A DNA stretch of 64,000 nt from Ignavibacteriales bacterium (GTDB lineage: Bacteria; Bacteroidota; Ignavibacteria; Ignavibacteriales; SURF-24). The first letter of the stretch is position 1. Each line of letters starts with the position of its first letter. The stretch is taken from NCBI GenBank assembly GCA_026390815.1, contig JAPLFH010000039.1:1-64000 (forward strand). Reading direction: 5' to 3'. This document shows positions 37,135 through 45,789 of this stretch, piece after piece. The notes under the pieces are model-generated. The model did not search any database, had not been told where the DNA came from, and saw nothing but the letters and a program-made list of their open reading frames with translations. The translations under genes and the position numbers were made by a program.

Positions 37135-39462
37135 TTACTTAAGCAAAACTATCTTCTTTATATCAATAAAACTACCAGCTTTAATCTGGTAAAAATAAAT
37201 TCCGCTTGGCAATTGATTATTAGCTATCGAAAATTGATTGTTATAAGAACCAGCATCTCTCTCTTCATCAACAAGTGTTGCTACTTCCTTTCCCAAAATA
37301 TCAAAAATTTTTAATTGTACATAACTGCGGATTGGCAACTGCCAGCTTATAACTGTGGCAGGATTAAAGGGATTTGGAAAATTCTGTTCTAACTTAAATT
37401 CTTTCGGAACTTCACTTTTTTTAGTTTCTTCAATACCTGTTACAACACCACCAAGATTGAAGTATGGTTCATATGTATCTTTTAATGTTTGCCCGACAGG
37501 TTTTAATTTACTTCTGTTCATAGTATACAAACCCATGCTCTGAAAACCATTAGGATGCCCATGAGAATACCAGTCAAAAATACACCACCAGGTTGTTCCC
37601 ATCAAAAATCCATTTGTATTAAAGTTACCACTGGAAGAAATTGGTGCAAATGTTTTGAATGCGTTAAACGTATCATTAAAGATTTTAACCTGCTTATCTA
37701 ATGTTGAATTATCCTCACTTGACCAGTATCCAAATTCAGTATCCATAACCGGTTTACCTGGATTTTTTGCTTTTGCATTAACTAAGAAATTTGTTGTGCC
37801 GCCAAAGTAGGATGATCCATAAAAAATCCCAAAGTAAAGTGTCCAACCCGCAACATCGCAAACTGCTTGTGATGGATCATCCGGTCCAGGTCGATCCGCC
37901 GCAGCTGACTGTATAACCAATCTGCCATCTTTAAATTTGCCATTTAATTCAGCCCACATCTTCTGAATAAAAACCTTCCGGTTATCAACATCATTACATT
38001 CGTTACAAGTGCTCCAGAATAAAATTGAAGGGCGGTTATAATCTTTAAAAATCATTTCCTTAAACATTTGTTCATGAATATGCCGGTCATTGTTTTGTAT
38101 TTGCCAGGCTTCTGCCAAATCGAATTGCCATACCGGAATTTCTTCAACGATGGCTATACCGAGCCTGTCTGCTATAAGATATGTGAAAAGATGGTTTGGA
38201 TAGTGAGCGGTACGCAGCATATTTGCATTTACATCTTTAACTTTTTCAAGATCAGAAAAAATTGTGTCGATTGGTATGCTTCTGCCATAAAGCGGGTGAT
38301 CTTCGTGCCGTGCAACTCCGGTAAAGAACACAACTTTTCCATTTAGCAATACTTTATCCGATGATCTGACAACGGTTCGTATTCCAAATTGTGTATAAAA
38401 CTCATCTAACACATTTCCGTTTTCTTTAAGAGTTATTTTCATCACGTACAAATTGGGATTTTTAGGCGACCACAATTTTGGGTTTTCAATCTGAAGATTT
38501 GTTTTGAAAATATGAATTGAATCTTTTAATACATCAAAATTTGCCGATGAATTACCGTTAATATTTTCAGCGTTGCCAATCAGTTCCGAGGCTTTTTCTG
38601 TCTTTAAATTGTTTGGGTTAACATCCGCAGAAAAGACTTCAATATTTACATCAGCATTTTTTGTTATAGTTGATTTATTATAAACTGTAACTGATGTTTG
38701 AATATTTCCATTAGTATCTTTGGGAACGATGTCCGCTCTTACTATAGAAACCGGATTAGATATTTCAAGGTAAACATCGTGAATAATTCCAGCATAATTA
38801 AACCAATCAACTTTAGGGTAAGGAACAATATCAGTCCTTGTTCCCCAAGCGGGATTATCAACTCTTACCGCCAAAACATTTTGCCCGCTAAAATTCAACT
38901 TGCCGGAAACATCAAATGCAAATGGAGTATAACCTCCTTCGTGATAGCCGAGGTAATTTCCATTTAACCAAACATCTGCTATATAATTCACAGAATAAAA
39001 AATCAGTTTGATAAATTTACCGTTAACAGAATCCGATAAGTTAAACTTGTATCTATACCACACTCCGTCCTGATAGTATTCCGGCACTTTAGGAAAAGCG
39101 TACATTGTGTTTTCAACGCCAGGAATATTTTTATCCTCCCAGGTATTATCATCATAAGCTGCTGTAAAACGATCCTGCGCCTCTGTAACAATATTGTTGT
39201 ACCCATCAGTGTTTCTTTCAGCTAATGAAAAATCATGATTTGCTGTGAACCGTTGTTTCTTCCATATTCCTCTCAAATCAATTATCTGTCGATCCTGTTT
39301 TTCAAAAGAAGGAACCGGCATACCATTTTGATATGGAACGAAAACGCCATCACTTATTGGCAGCGATAAAGTTGGTTTTAGTGTTCCTACCTGAGAATGA
39401 AGAAATGAGGTTGAAAGAAATAAGTTAATTAAAGTGATTATAATGAAAAATTTTCTTGTCAT
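37135..39462 (-). CDS. T9SS-secreted GH2 beta-glycosidase
   Basis: 775 residues with a signal peptide (1-23). Jelly-roll sugar-binding domain about 60-235 (GVWYRYKFNLSD, YIADVWLNGNYLGYHEGGYTPF), Ig-like domain about 236-365, TIM barrel about 366-665 with acid/base E488 in WSTCNEC and nucleophile E576 in MDTEFGYW. T9SS tail NFPNPFNPATVISWQLP, KKIVLLK. Closest in pattern to GH2 beta-galactosidase/glucuronidase; the exact sugar cannot be read. The only glycosidase on this strand with a good sigma-54-like promoter and the AT-rich operator upstream, so probably co-regulated with symporter and MFS genes. Confidence 0.92.
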   Translation of the reverse strand: MTRKFFIIITLINLFLSTSFLHSQVGTLKPTLSLPISDGVFVPYQNGMPVPSFEKQDRQIIDLRGIWKKQRFTANHDFSLAERNTDGYNNIVTEAQDRFTAAYDDNTWEDKNIPGVENTMYAFPKVPEYYQDGVWYRYKFNLSDSVNGKFIKLIFYSVNYIADVWLNGNYLGYHEGGYTPFAFDVSGKLNFSGQNVLAVRVDNPAWGTRTDIVPYPKVDWFNYAGIIHDVYLEISNPVSIVRADIVPKDTNGNIQTSVTVYNKSTITKNADVNIEVFSADVNPNNLKTEKASELIGNAENINGNSSANFDVLKDSIHIFKTNLQIENPKLWSPKNPNLYVMKITLKENGNVLDEFYTQFGIRTVVRSSDKVLLNGKVVFFTGVARHEDHPLYGRSIPIDTIFSDLEKVKDVNANMLRTAHYPNHLFTYLIADRLGIAIVEEIPVWQFDLAEAWQIQNNDRHIHEQMFKEMIFKDYNRPSILFWSTCNECNDVDNRKVFIQKMWAELNGKFKDGRLVIQSAAADRPGPDDPSQAVCDVAGWTLYFGIFYGSSYFGGTTNFLVNAKAKNPGKPVMDTEFGYWSSEDNSTLDKQVKIFNDTFNAFKTFAPISSSGNFNTNGFLMGTTWWCIFDWYSHGHPNGFQSMGLYTMNRSKLKPVGQTLKDTYEPYFNLGGVVTGIEETKKSEVPKEFKLEQNFPNPFNPATVISWQLPIRSYVQLKIFDILGKEVATLVDEERDAGSYNNQFSIANNQLPSGIYFYQIKAGSFIDIKKIVLLK

Positions 39463-39508
39463 TACTTTTACACCCTATATATTTGTTGGTTCTGGAATCT
39501 AATAATTT

Positions 39509-39524
39509 TACAATAACAGTACCA
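39509..39524 (-). promoter_or_regulatory. Candidate sigma-54 promoter of the GH2 gene
   Basis: Minus strand reads TGGTACTGTTATTGTA against the consensus TGGCACG-N4-TTGCA: the GG, AC and TTG boxes match and GG-N10-G spacing is correct. The start point would be near 39499, 37 bases before the ATG. The operator at 39584-39623 is centred about 100 bases upstream. Confidence 0.55.
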
Positions 39525-39583
39525 GTTCAAAATAAATTCATTTTGAATAAAAACATCAACTGGAATTTGATTTGAAAACATGT

Positions 39584-39623
39584 ACTTATCAATCTAATAA
39601 GTAGCGACTTATTAAAATAATAA
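39584..39623 (-). promoter_or_regulatory. AT-rich operator of the sugar regulon, GH2 copy
   Basis: Plus strand ACTTATCAATCTAATAAGT continues to AG and matches 44226-44246 at 20 of 21 positions; CTTATTAAAATAATAA (39608-39623) is the exact reverse complement of 36913-36928. The first half is itself palindromic (ACTTAT...ATAAGT). It lies between the GH2 gene and the sigma-54 activator gene. Confidence 0.65.
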
Positions 39624-39703
39624 TTATCAAAGCTGTTCAATTATTAAGTGGTTTTTGGTAAAGCATTTAATAAATTTTTAAAACTTATCTGATTTACCCA
39701 AAA

Positions 39704-41164
39704 TTATTTTAATCCCAATTCTTTTGCCATGCGATAATAATTTGGTGGTGCCAAGCCAAGTTTTTTTGCTGCTTCAGTATCCGATGTTGAATTCCTTCTT
39801 ACAAACATAAAATATTTTTCTCTAATCATTTTTTCCATCTGTTTAAGTGGAATTATCTCACCATCATCTAAAAATTTTATTCCTTCAAATTTTTTCGTTT
39901 CTAAAGAATCTGCTTCAGTTACACCCAAAGTCCGTTGTGCAACCAGTGGAGTTATAATTCTTTCATCTATAAATAGAAATCGTTGAACAACATTAATCAG
40001 TTCTCTTATATTACCAGGCCATTCATAATTGAGAAGAATTTCCTGCGCCCCGGCGTCTATAAACGGTTTTTCCTTACCCATATCAATACTTAATTGAGCC
40101 ATATAATACTGTATTAAAAGTGGAATATCAGCTGGTCTTTGCTTTAGCTCTGGCACTTCAATCGGAACAACATTTAACCGGTAATAAAGATCTTCTCTAA
40201 ATCTTTTAGCTTTAACCTCTTCCTCAATATTTCTGTTAGTGGCAGCAATTATTCTAACGTCAACTTTTATTTTTTCTGTTCGACCTATCTTTTCCAATTC
40301 ACCATCCTGTATAACTCTAAGCAACTTTACCTGAGCTAATAGCGGTAGTTCTGTAATTTCATCCAAAAAAATTGTACCGTTGTTGGCAATTTCAAATAAT
40401 CCTAACTTCTTTTTATCCGCTCCGGTAAAAGCGCCTTTTTCATAACCAAAAAATTCACTTTCAACAAGTTCGTTAGGAAGACTACCACAGTTAATCGGAA
40501 TAAAATTCTCAAACTTTCTGTTGCTGTTGTAGTGAATATTATAAGCAACTAATTCTTTACCGGTACCGGAAGCGCCTTTAATAAGCACAACTACGTTACC
40601 GTGAGAATATTTTTTAATATCTTCCCGCAGTTTAACCATCAACGGAGATTCACCGATGATTCTTTTTTGTCTTAATACATCGTTAATATTCCTCATTAAT
40701 TTTTGATTAGACTTCAATCTTTCTCTTTCAAGCACGCATTTTTCGTAAGCATTAAAAATGCTGATTATAAAATCAGTTGGCTGGTAAATATATTCTTCAA
40801 TATCACCGGGATATTTTGTGCAGTACCAAAACGCACCTGCTTTAATTAGTTTATTCGCAAAATTGTAATCTGTTATGTTAATAGTCATTTTGGTAATTAC
40901 AATAATTTGAATTGAAGAATTAATTTCTTTAATTCTTTGAATTAAGCTTTCTCCCATTAAGCCGCCGGCTATCTGGAAATCCATAATTACAACATCAAGA
41001 TCAATTTCTTCATCCTCTAGTAGATCTAAAGCATCTTTACCGTTAGATACAATTTTAATTATAGAAATCTGATCTGAGAATGGAGCAATAGTATTCTGAA
41101 CTCTTCGAACATCAAATTCTTCATCTTCAATCAATAAAACCTTTACCTGACTATTTGCAAGCAT
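39704..41164 (-). CDS. Sigma-54-dependent response regulator (NtrC type)
   Basis: 486 residues. Receiver 1-130 with acidic pair at E13-D14, phospho-acceptor D62 in VVIMDFQIAGG, T91 and K117. AAA+ domain about 165-400 with Walker A GASGTGKE (197-204), the sigma-54-contacting loop GAFTGA (244-249), Walker B GTIFLDE (263-269) and the WPGNIREL sensor region. Fis-type helix-turn-helix at about 445-486 (SDTEAAKKLGLAPPNYYRMAKELGLK). All features needed to activate RNA polymerase with sigma-54 are present. It is encoded with a histidine kinase and a sugar-binding-like protein, and probably binds the AT-rich operators at 36874, 39584 and 44226. Confidence 0.95.
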   Translation of the reverse strand: MLANSQVKVLLIEDEEFDVRRVQNTIAPFSDQISIIKIVSNGKDALDLLEDEEIDLDVVIMDFQIAGGLMGESLIQRIKEINSSIQIIVITKMTINITDYNFANKLIKAGAFWYCTKYPGDIEEYIYQPTDFIISIFNAYEKCVLERERLKSNQKLMRNINDVLRQKRIIGESPLMVKLREDIKKYSHGNVVVLIKGASGTGKELVAYNIHYNSNRKFENFIPINCGSLPNELVESEFFGYEKGAFTGADKKKLGLFEIANNGTIFLDEITELPLLAQVKLLRVIQDGELEKIGRTEKIKVDVRIIAATNRNIEEEVKAKRFREDLYYRLNVVPIEVPELKQRPADIPLLIQYYMAQLSIDMGKEKPFIDAGAQEILLNYEWPGNIRELINVVQRFLFIDERIITPLVAQRTLGVTEADSLETKKFEGIKFLDDGEIIPLKQMEKMIREKYFMFVRRNSTSDTEAAKKLGLAPPNYYRMAKELGLK

Positions 41165-41285
41165 TTCTTATTCCTTTAAGAATTAATCTGAATTTTAATA
41201 ATAATTTCAAAGTTTTTTGTTATCATTCACTCGTTAATCTTTTAATTTGATCACCGTAAAAAAAATCAGTTTTTGAATTTCTCTA

Positions 41286-42764
41286 TTAGTTTTTTATAGC
41301 AATAATTAATGCACATCCTTTGCCGCTGAAATTTTTAGCATGCAATTCCCAGCCGCAGCGTTTGCTAATCTCATAAGCTATATAGCAACCATACCCAACA
41401 TTTTGCATATCGGTTTTTTTGCTTGTTACATTTTCCAAAAATATTTTTTGAATTCCATCATCAGTTTTTTCTATCAATTCTGGCAAAATACCTTTCCCAT
41501 CATCAGAAATTTCTATGGTTGATAGTTTTTGTTCCGGATTGTATTTCGTCTTTATAATTATGGTAAGAAACTGTTCGCCGCCGTGTTCAATGCTGTTTTG
41601 TATTAACGGTTCTATAATTTCCCAAATAACAAATTCATTTACCGGAACGATGGGGAGATTTTCATCCAAATTTAATTCTATTTGATAAGCATTCGACTTT
41701 CTTGAAATTCTTAAGAAAATATGCTCAACAATAAAACGAATAACCTCATTTAAATTTGTCCTGAAGATTGGATTCCTAATTGTCTGCACCGGCGGATCGT
41801 ACCATTTCATATCATAAATTACACGCGAAATGAAGTTGGAGTATTTTGTAACTCTATCTTTAATTTCTTTAGTGTTCTCCGGGTTAAGCTGTCGTAAATC
41901 GTCTTTAATAAAACCCATCACCTTTTCTGCTTTATGATGAGTGTGATAAATCCTTTTAGTAAAAAGCAATTCTTTTTCATAGTTGAATTGTTTTTTTAAA
42001 TTCTTTTCGTGCTCCTCAAATAAAAGTTTTTGTGCTTCGTCTCTTTCCTTTACAGTGTAACTGGAAATAAAGTACATTGCCAGTAAACCAAATAGAATTA
42101 ACGAAAGATATATAACAGAAGTTTCATCGTAGCTTGAACTGATTTGATTTGTTATGAAAGAAAAATTTGGAGTATTTTTCATATAAAGTGCGCCAACAAA
42201 TTCTCCGCGTAAAACAAACGGCACTAAAATATGAAAAGTCTGTTTGTCCGTTAAGATGCTGTAAATTTGTTCTTTTGAGATCAAATCATTCTTTATACTT
42301 TGAAAAATTTTTATTGCGTTTGAATGCCCAACCTTTGGTTTCGGTGGATTGTATTCATTCTTAAATAAGAAAGAAAATAAAATACTGCCATCATCAATTG
42401 CGTAAATGTTTTTATCCTTTGTTACCAACACACAAATCTCTTCAATATTATGCTGAAGCACTTGCTGGCTAAAAATTATATCGAATGACTGAATGATTCT
42501 GTTCACTTCATCATCTTCAAGTTTTTCTTTTGGATTTAGAGTTTCCACTAATAGCTCCAACGATGTAGTTGTTAAATTAGCAAGTCGCTCAGCGGAATCT
42601 TTTTGATACCAATCCTGGGTTTTACTTAAAAAGCTATTGATAGAAGATTTATTTATGAAAGAAAGTATTAATTGAAATGAGAAAAGAATAATAAAGAGAA
42701 CGGTAAGATGTTTGAACTCGAAATGATATTCCTTCAATTTCTCAATTATTTTTTTTTTGCTCAT
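41286..42764 (-). CDS. Membrane sensor histidine kinase with atypical H-box
   Basis: 492 residues. Membrane helices at about 18-38 and 220-240 frame a periplasmic domain of about 180 residues. The cytoplasmic part has a charged coiled coil, a His-rich helix RIYHTHHKAEKVMG where the HisKA box should be (without the usual HExRTPL), then a HATPase domain with N-box IEPLIQNSIEHGG, G1 DDGKGI and glycine-rich GYGCYIAYE. The ATP-binding residues look intact. It starts 12 bases after the sugar-binding-like gene and ends 121 bases before the activator gene, so it most likely passes a signal from the former to the latter. Confidence 0.88.
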   Translation of the reverse strand: MSKKKIIEKLKEYHFEFKHLTVLFIILFSFQLILSFINKSSINSFLSKTQDWYQKDSAERLANLTTTSLELLVETLNPKEKLEDDEVNRIIQSFDIIFSQQVLQHNIEEICVLVTKDKNIYAIDDGSILFSFLFKNEYNPPKPKVGHSNAIKIFQSIKNDLISKEQIYSILTDKQTFHILVPFVLRGEFVGALYMKNTPNFSFITNQISSSYDETSVIYLSLILFGLLAMYFISSYTVKERDEAQKLLFEEHEKNLKKQFNYEKELLFTKRIYHTHHKAEKVMGFIKDDLRQLNPENTKEIKDRVTKYSNFISRVIYDMKWYDPPVQTIRNPIFRTNLNEVIRFIVEHIFLRISRKSNAYQIELNLDENLPIVPVNEFVIWEIIEPLIQNSIEHGGEQFLTIIIKTKYNPEQKLSTIEISDDGKGILPELIEKTDDGIQKIFLENVTSKKTDMQNVGYGCYIAYEISKRCGWELHAKNFSGKGCALIIAIKN

Positions 42765-42776
42765 AATTTTATCATT

Positions 42777-44075
42777 CTAAAAATTACTAGTTTGATTTAT
42801 TTTTTCTTCTGCCTTTGTCAACGCATCTTTAACAGTAATTTTTTGCTGCATTGCCAAATTTAAATAGTACGAAAGTATGTCTGAAATATTTGTATAATTT
42901 TCTAAAAATGGTCTGTGGAAACCATGCTGCAGAAGTGTCTTGTAAAATTTTAGTTCATTATGTTTGTTAATATAAGCTGAATCAGAGTATATTTCATTGT
43001 TGATGGGTAAATATCCGCCAACCTCGTACATAATTTTTTGTGCTTCTTTACTTTGAATAAAATTAATAAATGTCATTGATTCCGATACTTTGGTTGAATA
43101 TTTTGAAATCATTAAATTCCAGCCGCCAAATACAGAAGTTACTTTTCCACCTGCAAAGTGCGGAGTTGGTGCTTTTTCAATTGTTGCATTAGGAGATTTG
43201 AATTTATCCTTGTAGTTAACCTCAAAGCTTGCCCAACCGCGTAAAAATATACCGTTATTTTCAACAAAATAATCATAGCTTGGATTTTCTTTAAACTCAC
43301 ATACCTGTTTTGGGGAAACGCCATATTTATTTACTAAATCTACAAGTAGCTGTAAAGATTTAACTGCTTCTGGTGAAATAAGATTTAGTTTATTGTACTC
43401 AACAATACTTTTGTTTTGTTCAGCCATCATTTCTGCAAAGCTGCATATAAGCCCTTCATAATCATCTGCGGGGAATAAGAAGAAAGGATTTTGCTTTTTA
43501 AGTCTTTGATTAAGCAGTATAAAATCCTCCCAGGTAATAGATTCGCTTAGCTTCTTTTGCCATATTTTAAAATCTGGCAACTCCATCAATAAATCTTTCC
43601 TGTAAAACATCACAGCTATATCAATGTAAATTGGAATAGCAACTAAAGTATTTTTATAAATACTGGATTCTAATGCTTGCGGCAATAAATTGTCTTTTTG
43701 TTTTTGTGTGATAAGTTTATCCAACGGGATACACCACTTAGCAAAACGGGGAACCCATATCTGGTCGACGGCTAAAACATCAATTCGTTCACTTTTACTT
43801 CGCAAATACCTTGCAAGAAGTTCTTTCCTTTCATTTGTGCTAAACTTTTCAAATGGAGTATTTATAGCAACAACCTGAATTTGACCCTTGTATTTTTGAT
43901 TAAAAAGATCAATCACTTTTTGATGAGCAATAGAAATATGATCGACAAAATATATCTTTTTAACTGGACCTTCCGGGTTTCGGGAATTTAATGGTGAAGA
44001 AACATATCCAATTAGTATAAAGGCTGTAATAAGAATAGTGCTTACAATAACATAAAAAAGTTTCTCAAATTTCAT
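42777..44075 (-). CDS. Sugar-binding-protein-like (ABC family 1) periplasmic sensor protein
   Basis: 432 residues. An N-terminal hydrophobic helix (about 7-27) without a lipobox cysteine may remain as an anchor or be cleaved. The rest matches family 1 solute-binding proteins of sugar ABC importers: IDVLAVDQIWVPRFAKWCIPLD, VAIPIYIDIAVMFYRKDLL, TSVFGGWNLMISKYS, ESMTFINFIQSKEAQKIMYEVGGYLPIN. No permease genes lie nearby; the next genes are the kinase and the sigma-54 activator, 12 and about 1600 bases downstream. I infer that it binds a sugar and presents it to the kinase rather than to a transporter. The sugar could be glucose, cellobiose or a beta-glucan fragment. Confidence 0.87.
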   Translation of the reverse strand: MKFEKLFYVIVSTILITAFILIGYVSSPLNSRNPEGPVKKIYFVDHISIAHQKVIDLFNQKYKGQIQVVAINTPFEKFSTNERKELLARYLRSKSERIDVLAVDQIWVPRFAKWCIPLDKLITQKQKDNLLPQALESSIYKNTLVAIPIYIDIAVMFYRKDLLMELPDFKIWQKKLSESITWEDFILLNQRLKKQNPFFLFPADDYEGLICSFAEMMAEQNKSIVEYNKLNLISPEAVKSLQLLVDLVNKYGVSPKQVCEFKENPSYDYFVENNGIFLRGWASFEVNYKDKFKSPNATIEKAPTPHFAGGKVTSVFGGWNLMISKYSTKVSESMTFINFIQSKEAQKIMYEVGGYLPINNEIYSDSAYINKHNELKFYKTLLQHGFHRPFLENYTNISDILSYYLNLAMQQKITVKDALTKAEEKINQTSNF

Positions 44076-44225
44076 TTGATTTTAATTTTATTTTAAAAAC
44101 CTCATTTTCTCAAAATCGCTAATGCAAGTTAAAAAAAATCCGAATAGTTTACACTTTACATTTGGGTCAAATAATTAAATCTTATTGTGTAGTGAATTTC
44201 CTTGAGCAGACTTTTATTTCATTTC

Positions 44226-44266
44226 ACTTATCAATTTAATAAGTAGTTGTTATTAAATTGATAAGT
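44226..44266. promoter_or_regulatory. Perfect 17-base-pair inverted repeat operator (MFS operon copy)
   Basis: ACTTATCAATTTAATAA (44226-44242), seven-base centre GTAGTTG, TTATTAAATTGATAAGT (44250-44266): a perfect inverted repeat. It lies between the divergent sensor operon (44075) and MFS operon (44460) and shares words with 36874-36928 and 39584-39623. Lack of G+C and T-run argues against a terminator. Its centre is about 115 bases upstream of the sigma-54-like start point at about 44361. Confidence 0.72.
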
Positions 44267-44335
44267 AGAATATCAGCTTGAATATATTTTTATGGAAAAA
44301 TTTGAGATATAATTTATTCCTTTAATTGTAATAAC

Positions 44336-44351
44336 AGGCATAATATTTGAC
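44336..44351 (+). promoter_or_regulatory. Candidate sigma-54 promoter of the MFS-ROK-GH3 operon
   Basis: AGGCATAATATTTGAC against TGGCACG-N4-TTGCA: GGCA and TTG match, GG-N10-G spacing is correct, and C of the -12 GC is A. The start point would be near 44361, giving a 99-base leader. The weakest of the three promoter candidates in sequence but correctly placed relative to the operator. Confidence 0.4.
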
Positions 44352-44459
44352 CTTTGCCAACTTAATAAATAGCATTCAAGTGTCAAAAAATTCATCTTTT
44401 AATAAAAATATTTTAACTGAGTATAAACGATTTTTTTAACCTAATCATTAGGAGTATTT

Positions 44460-45785
44460 ATGGCTGCATCTAGTCCTACGATGTCAACAAATGTTAAGTC
44501 GACAGGAAATGGCGCAAACTATACGCCGGCACTAATAGTTCTTACTTCATTATTTTTTATGTGGGGATTTTTAACCTGCTTAAATGATATTCTAATTCCA
44601 CATCTAAAAGCTGTCTTCGATTTGAACTACACGCAAATAATGTTAATTCAGTTCACTTTTTTTACAGCATATGCAATTATCTCACTTCCTTCTGGAATGC
44701 TTGTAGAAAAAATTGGTTATAAGAAAGGGATTATCATTGGGTTAATAACGGCTGGTATTGGCTGTGTATTCTTCTATCCTGCAGCAGGTATGCGTTCATA
44801 TCCCGTATTCTTGTTCGCTCTTTTTGTTTTAGCAAGTGGAATAACTTTGCTTCAGGTAGCAGCAAATCCTTATGTGGCAATATTGGGTAAACCGGAAACT
44901 GCTGCAAGCAGATTAAACCTTTCCCAGGCATTTAATTCCCTTGGAACAACCATTGCACCTTATCTGGGTTCAGTATTAATTCTTTCAGTAGCTGTAAAAG
45001 GTGCGGATGAATTAACTAAATTATCTCCAGATCAGGTTGCAATATATAAAGCTACCGAAGCAAGCTCTGTACAGTTACCATATCTTGGATTAGCAGCAGC
45101 TTTGATCTTAATTGCTGTTATCTTTGCTATGTTCAAACTGCCTAAAATTGAAGCAGCAGATGTTTCGGCAAGTGGTGGAAGCGGAGGAAGTTTTGATAGT
45201 GTACACAAGAGCGCCTGGGGTTACAAGCATTTGGTTCTTGGAGCTGTGGCAATCTTTGTTTACGTCGGTGGTGAAGTTTCAATTGGAAGTTTTTTAGTAA
45301 ACTATTTTGGTGTTAAAGAAATTGCCGGACTGGCTCCAGAGCAAGCCGGAAAATATGTTTCATTCTACTGGGGTGGTGCAATGGTTGGAAGATTTATTGG
45401 AGCCTATGTTCAAAGAAAAATAAAACCTGGAACTGTATTGGCATTTAATGCAGTTGTTGCCGCTGTATTAGTTATTACAACAATGCTTACCAACGGTTCA
45501 GTTGCAATGTGGTCTATACTTTTAGTTGGATTATTTAATTCAATTATGTTTCCAACAATCTTTACACTTGCAATTGACGGATTAGGCAAACATACCGGAC
45601 AAGGTTCTGGAATTTTATGTGCCGCAATTGTTGGTGGAGCCATAATACCAGTTGCACAAGGATTCTTTGCAGATAACATTGGAATTCATCACGCCTTTTT
45701 CTTGCCAGTACTTTGCTATATCTATATAGCATATTATGGCATTAAAGGACATATTCCTTCATTTCTAAAAACTGCAAGAGCTTAA
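44460..45785 (+). CDS. MFS sugar permease, FucP/GluP family
   Basis: 441 residues with about 12 hydrophobic helices and no signal peptide. Starts at ATG 44460 after AGGAG (44450-44454). Family motifs: [88 protein letters not shown], as in glucose/galactose and fucose proton symporters. The next gene, a ROK kinase, follows after four bases, so the pair likely imports and phosphorylates glucose released by the GH3 enzymes. Confidence 0.93.
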   Translation: MAASSPTMSTNVKSTGNGANYTPALIVLTSLFFMWGFLTCLNDILIPHLKAVFDLNYTQIMLIQFTFFTAYAIISLPSGMLVEKIGYKKGIIIGLITAGIGCVFFYPAAGMRSYPVFLFALFVLASGITLLQVAANPYVAILGKPETAASRLNLSQAFNSLGTTIAPYLGSVLILSVAVKGADELTKLSPDQVAIYKATEASSVQLPYLGLAAALILIAVIFAMFKLPKIEAADVSASGGSGGSFDSVHKSAWGYKHLVLGAVAIFVYVGGEVSIGSFLVNYFGVKEIAGLAPEQAGKYVSFYWGGAMVGRFIGAYVQRKIKPGTVLAFNAVVAAVLVITTMLTNGSVAMWSILLVGLFNSIMFPTIFTLAIDGLGKHTGQGSGILCAAIVGGAIIPVAQGFFADNIGIHHAFFLPVLCYIYIAYYGIKGHIPSFLKTARA

Positions 45786-45789
45786 GTTG

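Noticed and set aside
44100-44140. Sigma-54 promoter for the sensor operon on the minus strand
   Set aside because: The TGCAA at 44123 lacks the matching CC twelve bases away, so spacing does not fit.
44226-44266. Perfect inverted repeat as a bidirectional terminator
   Set aside because: It lies between divergent genes, where no transcript ends, has almost no G+C in the stem and shares words with two other promoter regions.
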